Assembly: GCA_031262785.1 (NCBI GenBank)
Contig: JAISHB010000081.1
Coordinates: 1-64,000, forward strand
From: Prevotellaceae bacterium
GTDB lineage: Bacteria; Bacteroidota; Bacteroidia; Bacteroidales; Bacteroidaceae
Direction: 5' to 3'
DNA length: 64,000 bases
Position numbers and translations under genes: made by a program. Under the pieces are notes generated by a model that searched no databases, was not told the DNA's origin, and worked only from the letters and a program-made list of their open reading frames with translations. Shown one piece after another: positions 36,890 through 45,407 of the stretch. How positions within the stretch are numbered: position 1 is the stretch's first letter; the number at the start of each line of letters is the position of its first letter.

Positions 36890-39754
36890 ATGAAAAAGGA
36901 AGATTTGTACCAAACGTTTCTGCGCCAAGCCCGGGAGATGATCCCGGCCGATCGCATCTACACCGACGAGCTTCGCCGCCTGACATGGGGCACGGACGCC
37001 GGATTCTACCGGCTGACCCCCCGCTTGGTGGTTCGCTCGAAGGATGAAGGCGAAGTCTCCGGACTGTTGCGCCTGGCTTCCCGGCTCGAACTGCCCGTTA
37101 CCTTCCGGGCGGCCGGCACCAGTTTGTCCGGACAGGCCGTCGGCGAAGGGATTCTCATCGTGGCCGGCAAGCACTGGGAACAATACCGTATCTCGCACAA
37201 CGGAGAAGTGGTAGCACTTCAGCCCGGCATTGTCGGGGAGCGCGTCAATCAGCTACTCGAGCCTTACGGCCGGTGCTTTGCGCCCGACCCGGCTTCCGTG
37301 AAGTCGAGTATGGTGGGAGGCATCGTGATTAACAATGCCTCGGGCATGAGCTGCGGCACGCACGCCAACAGCGACCGCGTGATGCTTTCGGCCCGCATGG
37401 TGCTGGCCGACGGCACGGTGTTAGACACCTCCGACGAACGCTCGCGTGCCTCGTTCACCGCCACCCATGCCGACCTGTTGGCCGGCATTGTGCGCCTGCG
37501 CGACCGGATAACGGGCGATGCCGCTCTTGTCGAGCGCATCCGCTACAAATACAGCATCAAGAACGTGGTGGGGCTGAACCTGTTGCCCTTCATCACCTAT
37601 CCCGACCCCTTCGACATCATCGCCCACCTGCTGGTAGGCTCCGAGGGCACGTTGGCCTTCCTCTCGGAGGTGACGATGAAGACCCTCGAAGTGCTGCCCT
37701 GCAAGGCCAGCGCCATGATCTACTTCGGCGGACTCCGGCAGGCCAGCGAGGCCGTACTCGCCCTGCGCGGCATGGAGCACAGCGCCGAGACGGTGACGGC
37801 TGCCGAGATGCTCGACTACAAATCACTCTCGTCGGTGGACGACGCCGTCTACCTGCAACACCGGGGCGAAACCACCGCCCTGCTGGTGGAGACACAGGCT
37901 CGCACCCCCGGGGAGTTACAGGCACATATCCAGGCCATCACCCGTGCGCTCGACACGCACCAAACGGTGGTGCCCATCCGCTTCACCGACCGCGTGCAGG
38001 AGTACGCCCCCTATTGGGCTATCCGCTCGGGTATCTTCCCGGCCGTGGGGGGCACACGCCCTCCGGGCACCACCTGTCTGATAGAGGATGTCTGCTTCCA
38101 CATCGACGATCTGCCCGAGGCCACCGTAGACATGCAGCAGCTGCTCGCCGCTCACGGATACACCGACGCCTGCATCTATGGCCATGCCCTGGAGGGCAAC
38201 TACCACTTCATCCTCAACCAGTCGTTTGCCGACCCTTCGGAGGTGGCACGCTACGAAGCCCTGATGGAGGATGTTAAACACCTTGTGGTCGACAAATACG
38301 ACGGCTCGCTCAAGGCCGAGCACGGTACCGGCCGCAACATGGCTCCCTTCGTGGCCTACGAGTGGGGCGAGCAGGCCTTCGGTATCATGAAGCAGATCAA
38401 AGAGCTGTTCGACCCCAAGGGTCTGCTCAATCCGGGGGTCATCTTCAACGACGACCCCACCTGCCACATCAAGCACCTCAAACCGCTGCCCCTGCTCTCG
38501 TTCGAGGAGGCTAACGAGGCCGACAAGTGTATCGAGTGCGGCTTCTGCGAGGTGAACTGTCTGTCGTGCGGATTCACCCTGTCGGCGCGGGGACGCATCG
38601 TGGCCTGGCGGGAAATATCCCGCCTGCGCCGCTCGCAAGACGACCCCGAACGCCTTGCCCTCTTGGAGAAGCAATACCGCTATCAGGGCAATGCCACCTG
38701 TGCGGGTGACGGCCTGTGTGCCACCTCTTGTCCGATGGGCATCGACACGGGCGACCTCACCCACCTCATCCGCCAAGAGTCGCTCCCCCAAGGGAGTGCA
38801 GGCTACCGGACAGGCGACTTTGCCGCCCGTCACTTCGCCGGTGTGAAGGGTGCGTTGCGCCCCCTGTTGGGACTGGCCGATGCCGCCCACTCGGTGCTCG
38901 GCACCCGCGCCATGACCGGCATCACCCACTCGTTGCACCGCGTGCTGGGCGTGCCGCAATGGAGCCAGGCCATGCCCAAGGCCTATCACCTGTCCAAACA
39001 GCGTGTTGCCGCTCACTCGGTTTCCTCCTCTCCCCTGCAAGTGGTCTACTTTCCCTCCTGCATCAACCAGACCATGGGCTTGCCCAAACACTCCCCCGTG
39101 AAGGAGCCGCTGGTCGACAAGATGCTTGCCCTGCTGCAGAAGGCAGGCTACGAGGTGCTTTTCCCCCAAGGCATGGAGAAGCTCTGCTGCGGCACCATCT
39201 GGGAGAGCAAGGGGATGCCCGACATTGCCGATGGTAAGAGCCGCGAACTCGAGGAGGCACTCTGGCAGGCCTCCGACCGGGGACGCATCCCCGTGCTCTG
39301 CGACCAGAGTCCCTGTCTGCACCGCATGCGTCAAACCATCGGGCGGATGAAGCTCTACGAACCGGCCGAGTTTATCGAGACCTTCTTAGTCGATAAGCTG
39401 CGGTTCACTCCCACCGACCGCCGCGTGGCACTGCATATCACCTGCTCGATGCGTAAGATGGGGTTGGCTGAGGTCATTGTACGGCTGGCCAAACGCTGCT
39501 CCACCCGGGTGTTCGTCCCCGCCGAGGTGGGCTGTTGCGGCTTTGCCGGCGACAAAGGTTTCACCCAGCCCGAGCTGAATGCCTATGCCCTGCGCAAGCT
39601 TCGGCCGCAAATCCAGGAGGAGGAGATTGCCGTGGGTTACTCCAATAGTCGAACCTGTGAGATCGGGCTGATGTTCAACTCCGGCATCCCCTACGTCTCC
39701 ATCGCCTACCTCGTAGACGAATGCACCACTCCCGTCACTACTCAAAAACAATAA
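36890..39754 (+). CDS. FAD-binding / 4Fe-4S oxidoreductase (fused GlcD-like flavoprotein + ferredoxin + CCG domains), D-lactate dehydrogenase-like
   Basis: VTFRAAGTSLSGQAVGEGILI, GSEGTLAFLSEVTMKTL, CIECGFCEVNCLSCGFTLS, CAGDGLCATSCPMGIDTGDL, YFPSCINQTMG, GCCGFAGDKGF. Confidence 0.88.
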   Translation: MKKEDLYQTFLRQAREMIPADRIYTDELRRLTWGTDAGFYRLTPRLVVRSKDEGEVSGLLRLASRLELPVTFRAAGTSLSGQAVGEGILIVAGKHWEQYRISHNGEVVALQPGIVGERVNQLLEPYGRCFAPDPASVKSSMVGGIVINNASGMSCGTHANSDRVMLSARMVLADGTVLDTSDERSRASFTATHADLLAGIVRLRDRITGDAALVERIRYKYSIKNVVGLNLLPFITYPDPFDIIAHLLVGSEGTLAFLSEVTMKTLEVLPCKASAMIYFGGLRQASEAVLALRGMEHSAETVTAAEMLDYKSLSSVDDAVYLQHRGETTALLVETQARTPGELQAHIQAITRALDTHQTVVPIRFTDRVQEYAPYWAIRSGIFPAVGGTRPPGTTCLIEDVCFHIDDLPEATVDMQQLLAAHGYTDACIYGHALEGNYHFILNQSFADPSEVARYEALMEDVKHLVVDKYDGSLKAEHGTGRNMAPFVAYEWGEQAFGIMKQIKELFDPKGLLNPGVIFNDDPTCHIKHLKPLPLLSFEEANEADKCIECGFCEVNCLSCGFTLSARGRIVAWREISRLRRSQDDPERLALLEKQYRYQGNATCAGDGLCATSCPMGIDTGDLTHLIRQESLPQGSAGYRTGDFAARHFAGVKGALRPLLGLADAAHSVLGTRAMTGITHSLHRVLGVPQWSQAMPKAYHLSKQRVAAHSVSSSPLQVVYFPSCINQTMGLPKHSPVKEPLVDKMLALLQKAGYEVLFPQGMEKLCCGTIWESKGMPDIADGKSRELEEALWQASDRGRIPVLCDQSPCLHRMRQTIGRMKLYEPAEFIETFLVDKLRFTPTDRRVALHITCSMRKMGLAEVIVRLAKRCSTRVFVPAEVGCCGFAGDKGFTQPELNAYALRKLRPQIQEEEIAVGYSNSRTCEIGLMFNSGIPYVSIAYLVDECTTPVTTQKQ

Positions 39755-39758
39755 GCTA

Positions 39759-40928
39759 ATGAACCAAGCATCTTCAAGTAAACGCCTGCTTGCCCTCGAC
39801 ATCCTGCGGGGCATCACCATCGCAGGCATGATTATGGTAAACAACCCCGGCACGTGGAAACACATCTACGCCCCGCTGGAACATGCCGAGTGGATCGGAT
39901 TGACCCCCACCGACCTGGTGTTTCCCTTCTTTATGTTCATCATGGGTATCTCGACCTACATCTCCCTGCGCAAGTATCACTTCCTCTTTAGCTACGAGGC
40001 GGTGCGCAAGATAGTGAAGCGCACCCTTGTGATCTTTGTGATCGGACTGGCCATCGGCTGGTTCTCGCGCTTCTGCCACTACTGGGCATCGCCCACCGAG
40101 GGCATCGGCTTCTTCGGACAACTCTACGAGGCCGTGTGGAGTTTCCCCCGCACCCGCATACTGGGTGTGATGCAACGACTGGCTCTCTGCTACGGTATCA
40201 CAGCCCTGGTAGCACTCACCATGAAGCACCGATACATTCCCTACCTGATTGCCGCCCTGCTGGTGGGATACCTTGTTATCCTTATCACGGGCAACGGATA
40301 TGTCTACGGCGAGACCAACATCCTGTCGATTGTAGACCGTGCCATCCTCACCCCCGCACACATGTATAAAGATAACGGTATCGACCCCGAGGGACTACTA
40401 AGCACCATTCCCGCCGTCGCCCACGTACTGCTGGGCTTCTGCGTGGGACGTATGATGCTGGCCGACCGCAAGGAAGGGAACCGTGAGCAGACGCTTAACT
40501 CACACCTTATCAAGCTCTTCCTGGTGGGCACCATTCTTGCCTTTGCCGGCGGACTGCTCATCTACGGCATCCCCATCAGCAAGAAGATATGGTCGCCCAC
40601 GTTTGTGCTGGTGACCTGCGGATTGGCCTCCAGCTTCCTGGCGCTGCTCATCTGGATTATCGACGTCAAAGGCTACAAACGCTGGAGTCGTTTCTTCGAG
40701 GCATTCGGTATCAACCCGCTCTTCATGTATGTGTTGGGTGGTGTGCTGAGTATCTTGCTGGGAAGCATACAGATAGGTGGCGTCAGCATCCACGCACTGG
40801 TCTACAACTGGCTGGCTTCGTTCATGGATGCCACCTTGGCCTCGCTGGTCTATGCCTTGCTGTTTGTGGGCTTGAACTGGTGCATAGGCTACCAACTCTA
40901 TCGCAAGAGAATATATATCAAGATATAA
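39759..40928 (+). CDS. DUF5009 / NagX-like membrane acyltransferase (heparan-alpha-glucosaminide N-acetyltransferase family)
   Basis: KRLLALDILRGITIAGMIMVNNPGTWKHIYAPLEHAEWIGLTPTDLVFPFFMFIMGIS. Confidence 0.88.
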   Translation: MNQASSSKRLLALDILRGITIAGMIMVNNPGTWKHIYAPLEHAEWIGLTPTDLVFPFFMFIMGISTYISLRKYHFLFSYEAVRKIVKRTLVIFVIGLAIGWFSRFCHYWASPTEGIGFFGQLYEAVWSFPRTRILGVMQRLALCYGITALVALTMKHRYIPYLIAALLVGYLVILITGNGYVYGETNILSIVDRAILTPAHMYKDNGIDPEGLLSTIPAVAHVLLGFCVGRMMLADRKEGNREQTLNSHLIKLFLVGTILAFAGGLLIYGIPISKKIWSPTFVLVTCGLASSFLALLIWIIDVKGYKRWSRFFEAFGINPLFMYVLGGVLSILLGSIQIGGVSIHALVYNWLASFMDATLASLVYALLFVGLNWCIGYQLYRKRIYIKI

Positions 40929-40945
40929 TTTAACGACATAGCATT

Positions 40946-41791
40946 ATGAAACTCTTAATCGCAGACAGCGGTTCCACCAAAACAGATTGGTGCGTTGTCG
41001 AAAACGGAACGCCCGTGCAGCGTGTGAATACGAAAGGCACAAATCCGTTCTTCCAAACCGAAGATGAAATTAGTCACGAACTCTCAACGGCACTACTACC
41101 CGAACTACCGTCGACCCGCTTCGATGCCGTCTACTTCTACGGAGCAGGATGTGCCTTCCCCGACAAGATAGCGATTGTGCACTCCGTGCTGAGTCGCCAT
41201 CTGCAGGTGAGCGGCAACATCGAAGTGGGAAGCGACATGTTGGCAGCCGCCCGTGCCCTCTGTGGACACGATGCCGGCATTGCCTGCATCTTGGGTACCG
41301 GTAGTAACTCGTGCTACTACAACGGAAGAGAGATCACCGCCAACGTATCGCCGCTGGGTTATATATTGGGTGATGAAGGCAGTGGCGCCTATCTGGGTAA
41401 GATGTTGGTGGGTGACATCCTGAAGAACCAAACCTCGGCGGAGCTGAAAGAGAAGTTCCTGCAGCAGTTCGGACTGGAGCCGGGTGATATCATCGACCGT
41501 GTCTACCGTAAGCCGTTCCCCAACCGCTTTTTGGCCAGCCTGTCACCCTTCTTGCTGCAGAACATCGGAATGCCCGAGATGCGTGCCGTGGTCATCAACG
41601 GATTCACGGCCTTCCTCAAACGCAATGTGATGCAGTACAACGACTATCAGCGCTACACCGTCGGGTTTGTCGGCTCCATTGCCTTCTACTACAAGGAACT
41701 GCTCACCGAAGCCGCCAACGCCGTGGGCATACAAGTAGGCCGCATCATTCAAAGCCCGATGGAGGGTCTTATTTTATACCACAACGCCTGA
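40946..41791 (+). CDS. murK: BadF/BadG/BcrA/BcrD ATPase-family amino-sugar kinase (candidate MurNAc kinase)
   Basis: MKLLIADSGSTKTDWCVVENG, IACILGTGSNSCYYNG, LGDEGSGAYLGKMLVGD; next to murQ. Confidence 0.78.
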   Translation: MKLLIADSGSTKTDWCVVENGTPVQRVNTKGTNPFFQTEDEISHELSTALLPELPSTRFDAVYFYGAGCAFPDKIAIVHSVLSRHLQVSGNIEVGSDMLAAARALCGHDAGIACILGTGSNSCYYNGREITANVSPLGYILGDEGSGAYLGKMLVGDILKNQTSAELKEKFLQQFGLEPGDIIDRVYRKPFPNRFLASLSPFLLQNIGMPEMRAVVINGFTAFLKRNVMQYNDYQRYTVGFVGSIAFYYKELLTEAANAVGIQVGRIIQSPMEGLILYHNA

Positions 41792-41828
41792 GGAAGGGCG
41801 CATTACTCACTCACCCAATTCCAATCAA

Positions 41829-42638
41829 ATGTTCATTAAAATATCGGAGCAACCCTCGCTCTACAACGACCTCGAGAAGAAGCCTGTCCGTGAACTGCTC
41901 GAGGACATCAACACCGAAGACCAGAAAGTGGCACTGGCCGTGCGCAAAGCCATCCCGCAAATCGAGAAGCTGGTCAATGAAATCGTTCCCCGCATGAAGC
42001 AGGGCGGCCGCATCTTCTACATGGGTGCCGGTACCAGCGGACGGCTGGGCGTACTCGATGCCTCTGAAATCCCTCCCACCTTCGGCATGCCCAACACCTT
42101 GGTGATCGGTCTGATTGCCGGGGGCGACACCGCCCTGCGTAACCCCGTGGAGAATGCCGAAGACGATACCGCCCGCGGCTGGGAAGAGCTGGTGGAACGC
42201 AACATCAGCCACAAAGACGTGGTAGTGGGCATCGCTGCCTCGGGCACCACCCCCTATGTGATTGGTGCGCTCCAGGAGGCACGCGAACACGGCATCCTCA
42301 CGGCCTGCATCACCAGCAATCCCGACAGCCCCATGGCCGCCGCTTCGGACATCCCCATCGAGATGATTGTAGGTCCCGAATATGTGACCGGCAGCAGTCG
42401 CATGAAGTCGGGCACCGGCCAGAAGATGATTCTCAACATGATCACCACCTCGGTGATGATACAGCTGGGGCGCGTCAAGGGCAACAAGATGGTCAACATG
42501 CAGCTCAGCAACCAGAAGCTGGTAGACCGCGGCACCCGCATGATTGTCGAAGAGCTGGGACTCGACTACGGCAAGGCCAAAGCCCTGCTCTTGATGCACG
42601 GCTCGGTGAAGAAGGCGGTGGATGCCTATCGGGGATGA
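41829..42638 (+). CDS. murQ: N-acetylmuramic acid 6-phosphate etherase
   Basis: SIS domain: GGRIFYMGAGTSGRLGVLDASEIPPTFGMP, VVGIAASGTTPYVIGAL, TGSSRMKSGTGQKMILNMITTS. Confidence 0.95.
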   Translation: MFIKISEQPSLYNDLEKKPVRELLEDINTEDQKVALAVRKAIPQIEKLVNEIVPRMKQGGRIFYMGAGTSGRLGVLDASEIPPTFGMPNTLVIGLIAGGDTALRNPVENAEDDTARGWEELVERNISHKDVVVGIAASGTTPYVIGALQEAREHGILTACITSNPDSPMAAASDIPIEMIVGPEYVTGSSRMKSGTGQKMILNMITTSVMIQLGRVKGNKMVNMQLSNQKLVDRGTRMIVEELGLDYGKAKALLLMHGSVKKAVDAYRG

Positions 42639-42698
42639 ATCCCATCCCATCCTTGTGATGATTCGTAAGCTAACAATATTGTAAATCATTGAAAGACC

Positions 42699-44564
42699 AT
42701 GAAACAGATTCTTTCTTTTCTTACCCTCGCCCTGCTTGCCCTGCAAGCCGGTGCGCAACCGTTGCAACGGGTAGCCCCCGAAGAGGTGGGCATGAGTTCC
42801 CGTCACCTACTGTATGCCGACCAGGCCATTGAGCGAGCCATTGCTCAAGACGGCATCCCCGGTGCCGTGTTGGCCGTGGTTCGTCACGGCAAGATGGCCT
42901 ACCTGAAAGCCTACGGCAACAAGCGGGTCTATCCCGACAAAGAGCCGATGAGTGTCAACACCATCTTCGATATGGCCTCGTGCAGCAAGCCCATGGGCAC
43001 AGCCATGAGCGTACACGTGTTGGCCGAACGCGGACTGATTCGCCTCGTCGACCCGGTGGGCCGCTACATCCCCGGCTTCCGCGGATGGGTTAGCAAAGAC
43101 GGCAAACGCCGCCGCTCCATTCGGGTGGTCGACCTGCTGACACACACCTCCGGCCTGCCTCCCTATGCGCCGGCCGCCGAGCTGCAGAAGCAGTACGGCA
43201 GTCCGGCACCCGACAGCCTGATGGCCTACATCAGCCGTTGCCGCCGCGACTTCGAGCCGCAGACCGACTTCCAATACAGCTGCCTCAACTACATCACCCT
43301 GCAACACATCGTGGAGAAGGTCAGCGGCATGTCGCTCCGTGACTTTGCCCGCCAGAATGTCTTCGGCGTGCTGGGCATGAACCACACCGACTACCTGCCC
43401 TGCCGGTTAGATGAGTCGGGCAACTGGGTGAACACCGCCGATGCCGTCTGGGCTTCCTCCACCCAGGGCGACTGGCACAACCTGATTGCCCCCACCGAAC
43501 TGCAGCCCAACGGGCAAGTGCTCTGCGGGCAGGTACACGACCCGCTGGCACGCATCCTCAACGGCGGCATCTCGGGCAATGCAGGCGTCTTCTCGTCGGC
43601 CGACGACATTGCCGTGCTCTGTGCCGCCCTGCTCAACGGCGGTGAATGGAACGGTCACCGCGTGCTCAGCCCGCTGGCCGTCAAGGCTATGCGCACCGTG
43701 CCCCGCGCCACGGCCGAGCTGGGACGCACGCTGGGATGGGACAGCTACAGCGCCTACGCCTCGAACAACGGCGACTACTTCGGGCCGAACACCTTCGGAC
43801 ACACCGGCTACACCGGCACCTCCATCATCATCGACCCCGACAACGACACCGCCGTCATCCTGCTGGTCAATGCCGTACATCCCAAAGACGAACACAGCAT
43901 GGTGCGCACCCGCTCGCTGGTGGCCAACGCCGTGGCCGGAGCCATCTTTCCGCCCGAGCGCACCTACTTTGCGCACTACTACAAACGCCTGCTACAGTTC
44001 ATGGACGAACCGGCCATCACCTCGAAAGACATTGTGATGCTGGGCAATAGCATCACCCAGGGAGGCCGCGACTGGAACGAACGCATCGGAAAGAGCAAGA
44101 AGCACTTGGTCAATCGCGGCATCAGCGGCGACATCGCCCTGGGTGTGTACGACCGGCTCCACCAGATACTCCCCGCCCATCCCGCCAAGCTCTTTCTGAT
44201 GATCGGCATTAACGACGTGGCGCACAACCTCACCTCCGACAGCATCGTCACCGACATCCGCCGCATCCTCGAGCGCGTTCAAACCGAATCGCCCCAGACG
44301 AAGGTCTACCTGCAGAGCCTGCTGCCCATCGACGAGAGCTTCAACCGCTACAAGTCGCTCACCGGCAAGACCGACCTGGTGCCCGAAATCAACGCCAAGC
44401 TCGAGACGCTGGCCGACGAGCTGAAGATAAAATACATCGACCTCTTCCCGCTCTTCACCCTCAAAGAGAGCAACGTGATGCGCAAGGAGCTGACCACCGA
44501 CGGCCTGCACCTGAACGAAGAGGGCTATAAGGTGTGGGTAAAGACGCTCAAGAAGAACCTTTAG
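42699..44564 (+). CDS. class C beta-lactamase-fold serine hydrolase fused to an SGNH/GDSL esterase domain
   Basis: GIPGAVLAVVRHGKMAYLKAYG, FDMASCSKPMGTAMS, QYSCLNY; then IVMLGNSITQGGRDW...FLMIGINDV...TTDGLHLNEEGYKVW. Confidence 0.88.
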   Translation: MKQILSFLTLALLALQAGAQPLQRVAPEEVGMSSRHLLYADQAIERAIAQDGIPGAVLAVVRHGKMAYLKAYGNKRVYPDKEPMSVNTIFDMASCSKPMGTAMSVHVLAERGLIRLVDPVGRYIPGFRGWVSKDGKRRRSIRVVDLLTHTSGLPPYAPAAELQKQYGSPAPDSLMAYISRCRRDFEPQTDFQYSCLNYITLQHIVEKVSGMSLRDFARQNVFGVLGMNHTDYLPCRLDESGNWVNTADAVWASSTQGDWHNLIAPTELQPNGQVLCGQVHDPLARILNGGISGNAGVFSSADDIAVLCAALLNGGEWNGHRVLSPLAVKAMRTVPRATAELGRTLGWDSYSAYASNNGDYFGPNTFGHTGYTGTSIIIDPDNDTAVILLVNAVHPKDEHSMVRTRSLVANAVAGAIFPPERTYFAHYYKRLLQFMDEPAITSKDIVMLGNSITQGGRDWNERIGKSKKHLVNRGISGDIALGVYDRLHQILPAHPAKLFLMIGINDVAHNLTSDSIVTDIRRILERVQTESPQTKVYLQSLLPIDESFNRYKSLTGKTDLVPEINAKLETLADELKIKYIDLFPLFTLKESNVMRKELTTDGLHLNEEGYKVWVKTLKKNL

Positions 44565-44578
44565 ATAAGTCACAACCT

Positions 44579-44663
44579 CACCCCCCCCAAACCCCCTAAA
44601 GGGGGCTTAGAAAGCACTACCCAAACAGTAGTATCTAAGCCCCGTTTAGGGGGTTTGGGGGTG
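44579..44663. repeat. 85-bp REP-doublet (REPIN-like) element, second copy
   Basis: CACCCCCCCCAAACCCCCTAAAGGGGGCTTAG ... CTAAGCCCCGTTTAGGGGGTTTGGGGGTG; CAGTAGTA next to the right arm as in the 15.7-kb copy. Confidence 0.85.
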
Positions 44664-44684
44664 AAATACAGGGGGCAGCCAGGC

Positions 44685-45227
44685 CTAAGGAACGAGGTAG
44701 AGTTCCTCCGTTTCGCGCTTCTTGACCGGCTGTTGGAGCGTGTCGGCCTTCTGGGTGGCGGTGCTGTCGGAGACAAGGGTGGAGGGTGCCTGTTGCCCTT
44801 CAGACAGGGGGAAGAGTACTTCGTTGAAAACAGAGTTCTTGATAGAGTACATAGCGCCGGTGGCCGGATCGACAGTCAGCATCCCGATGAGGCCGAAGAA
44901 AAAAGCGTTGAGCCAATAGGTACCATCGAGCGTAGCAGTGATCGGAATGATTCGATCGGCATAACCGGGCAAGGAAAGCTTGATTTGATACTTTGCCGCT
45001 TTGAAGTAGCCGGCACTCGAACGCAGCTCCACGGTGGTCGGTGTGATGCCTTTGAAGACCGGCTCGTTGGCGTGGTCGGTGATGAGCACGTTGGCCGGGG
45101 CGGGGTAGGAGTTGATCGAAACCTCATAAGTAGACTTAGAGAGAATGGTCGCGCATCCGGCAAGCAACAAGAGGGAGGCGGCGCAGGCACAGAGGACGGC
45201 CGTGCGCAGGGACATCATTCGTTTCAT
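44685..45227 (-). CDS. lipoprotein, PEGA-like fold
   Basis: LLLLAGCATILSKSTYEVSINSYPAPANVLITDHANEPVFKGITPTTVELRSS...; lipobox LAGC. Confidence 0.6.
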   Translation of the reverse strand: MKRMMSLRTAVLCACAASLLLLAGCATILSKSTYEVSINSYPAPANVLITDHANEPVFKGITPTTVELRSSAGYFKAAKYQIKLSLPGYADRIIPITATLDGTYWLNAFFFGLIGMLTVDPATGAMYSIKNSVFNEVLFPLSEGQQAPSTLVSDSTATQKADTLQQPVKKRETEELYLVP

Positions 45228-45300
45228 GGTATTCTTGTTTTATAGTACGACAAAAGTTGTTCATACCGGGCGTAAAAGTACTAAAAAGGATGATTCACCC

Positions 45301-45388
45301 GCACTGCTGTGTTCGCAAACTTGCACTGCTGTCCAAGTTTAGCGGGACTGCTGTCCAAGTTTAGCCGGACAGCAGTGCAAATTTCACC
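45301..45388 (-). repeat. 22-bp tandem array (4 units, last one inverted, giving a hairpin)
   Basis: gcactgctgtgttcgcaaactt / gcactgctgtccaagtttagcg / ggactgctgtccaagtttagcc / ggacagcagtgcaaatttcacc. Confidence 0.88.
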
Positions 45389-45407
45389 CCCCTGCAGTGC
45401 CTGAGGA

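Noticed and set aside
37916-39334. 472-aa minus ORF
   Set aside because: Antisense shadow of the FAD/4Fe-4S oxidoreductase.
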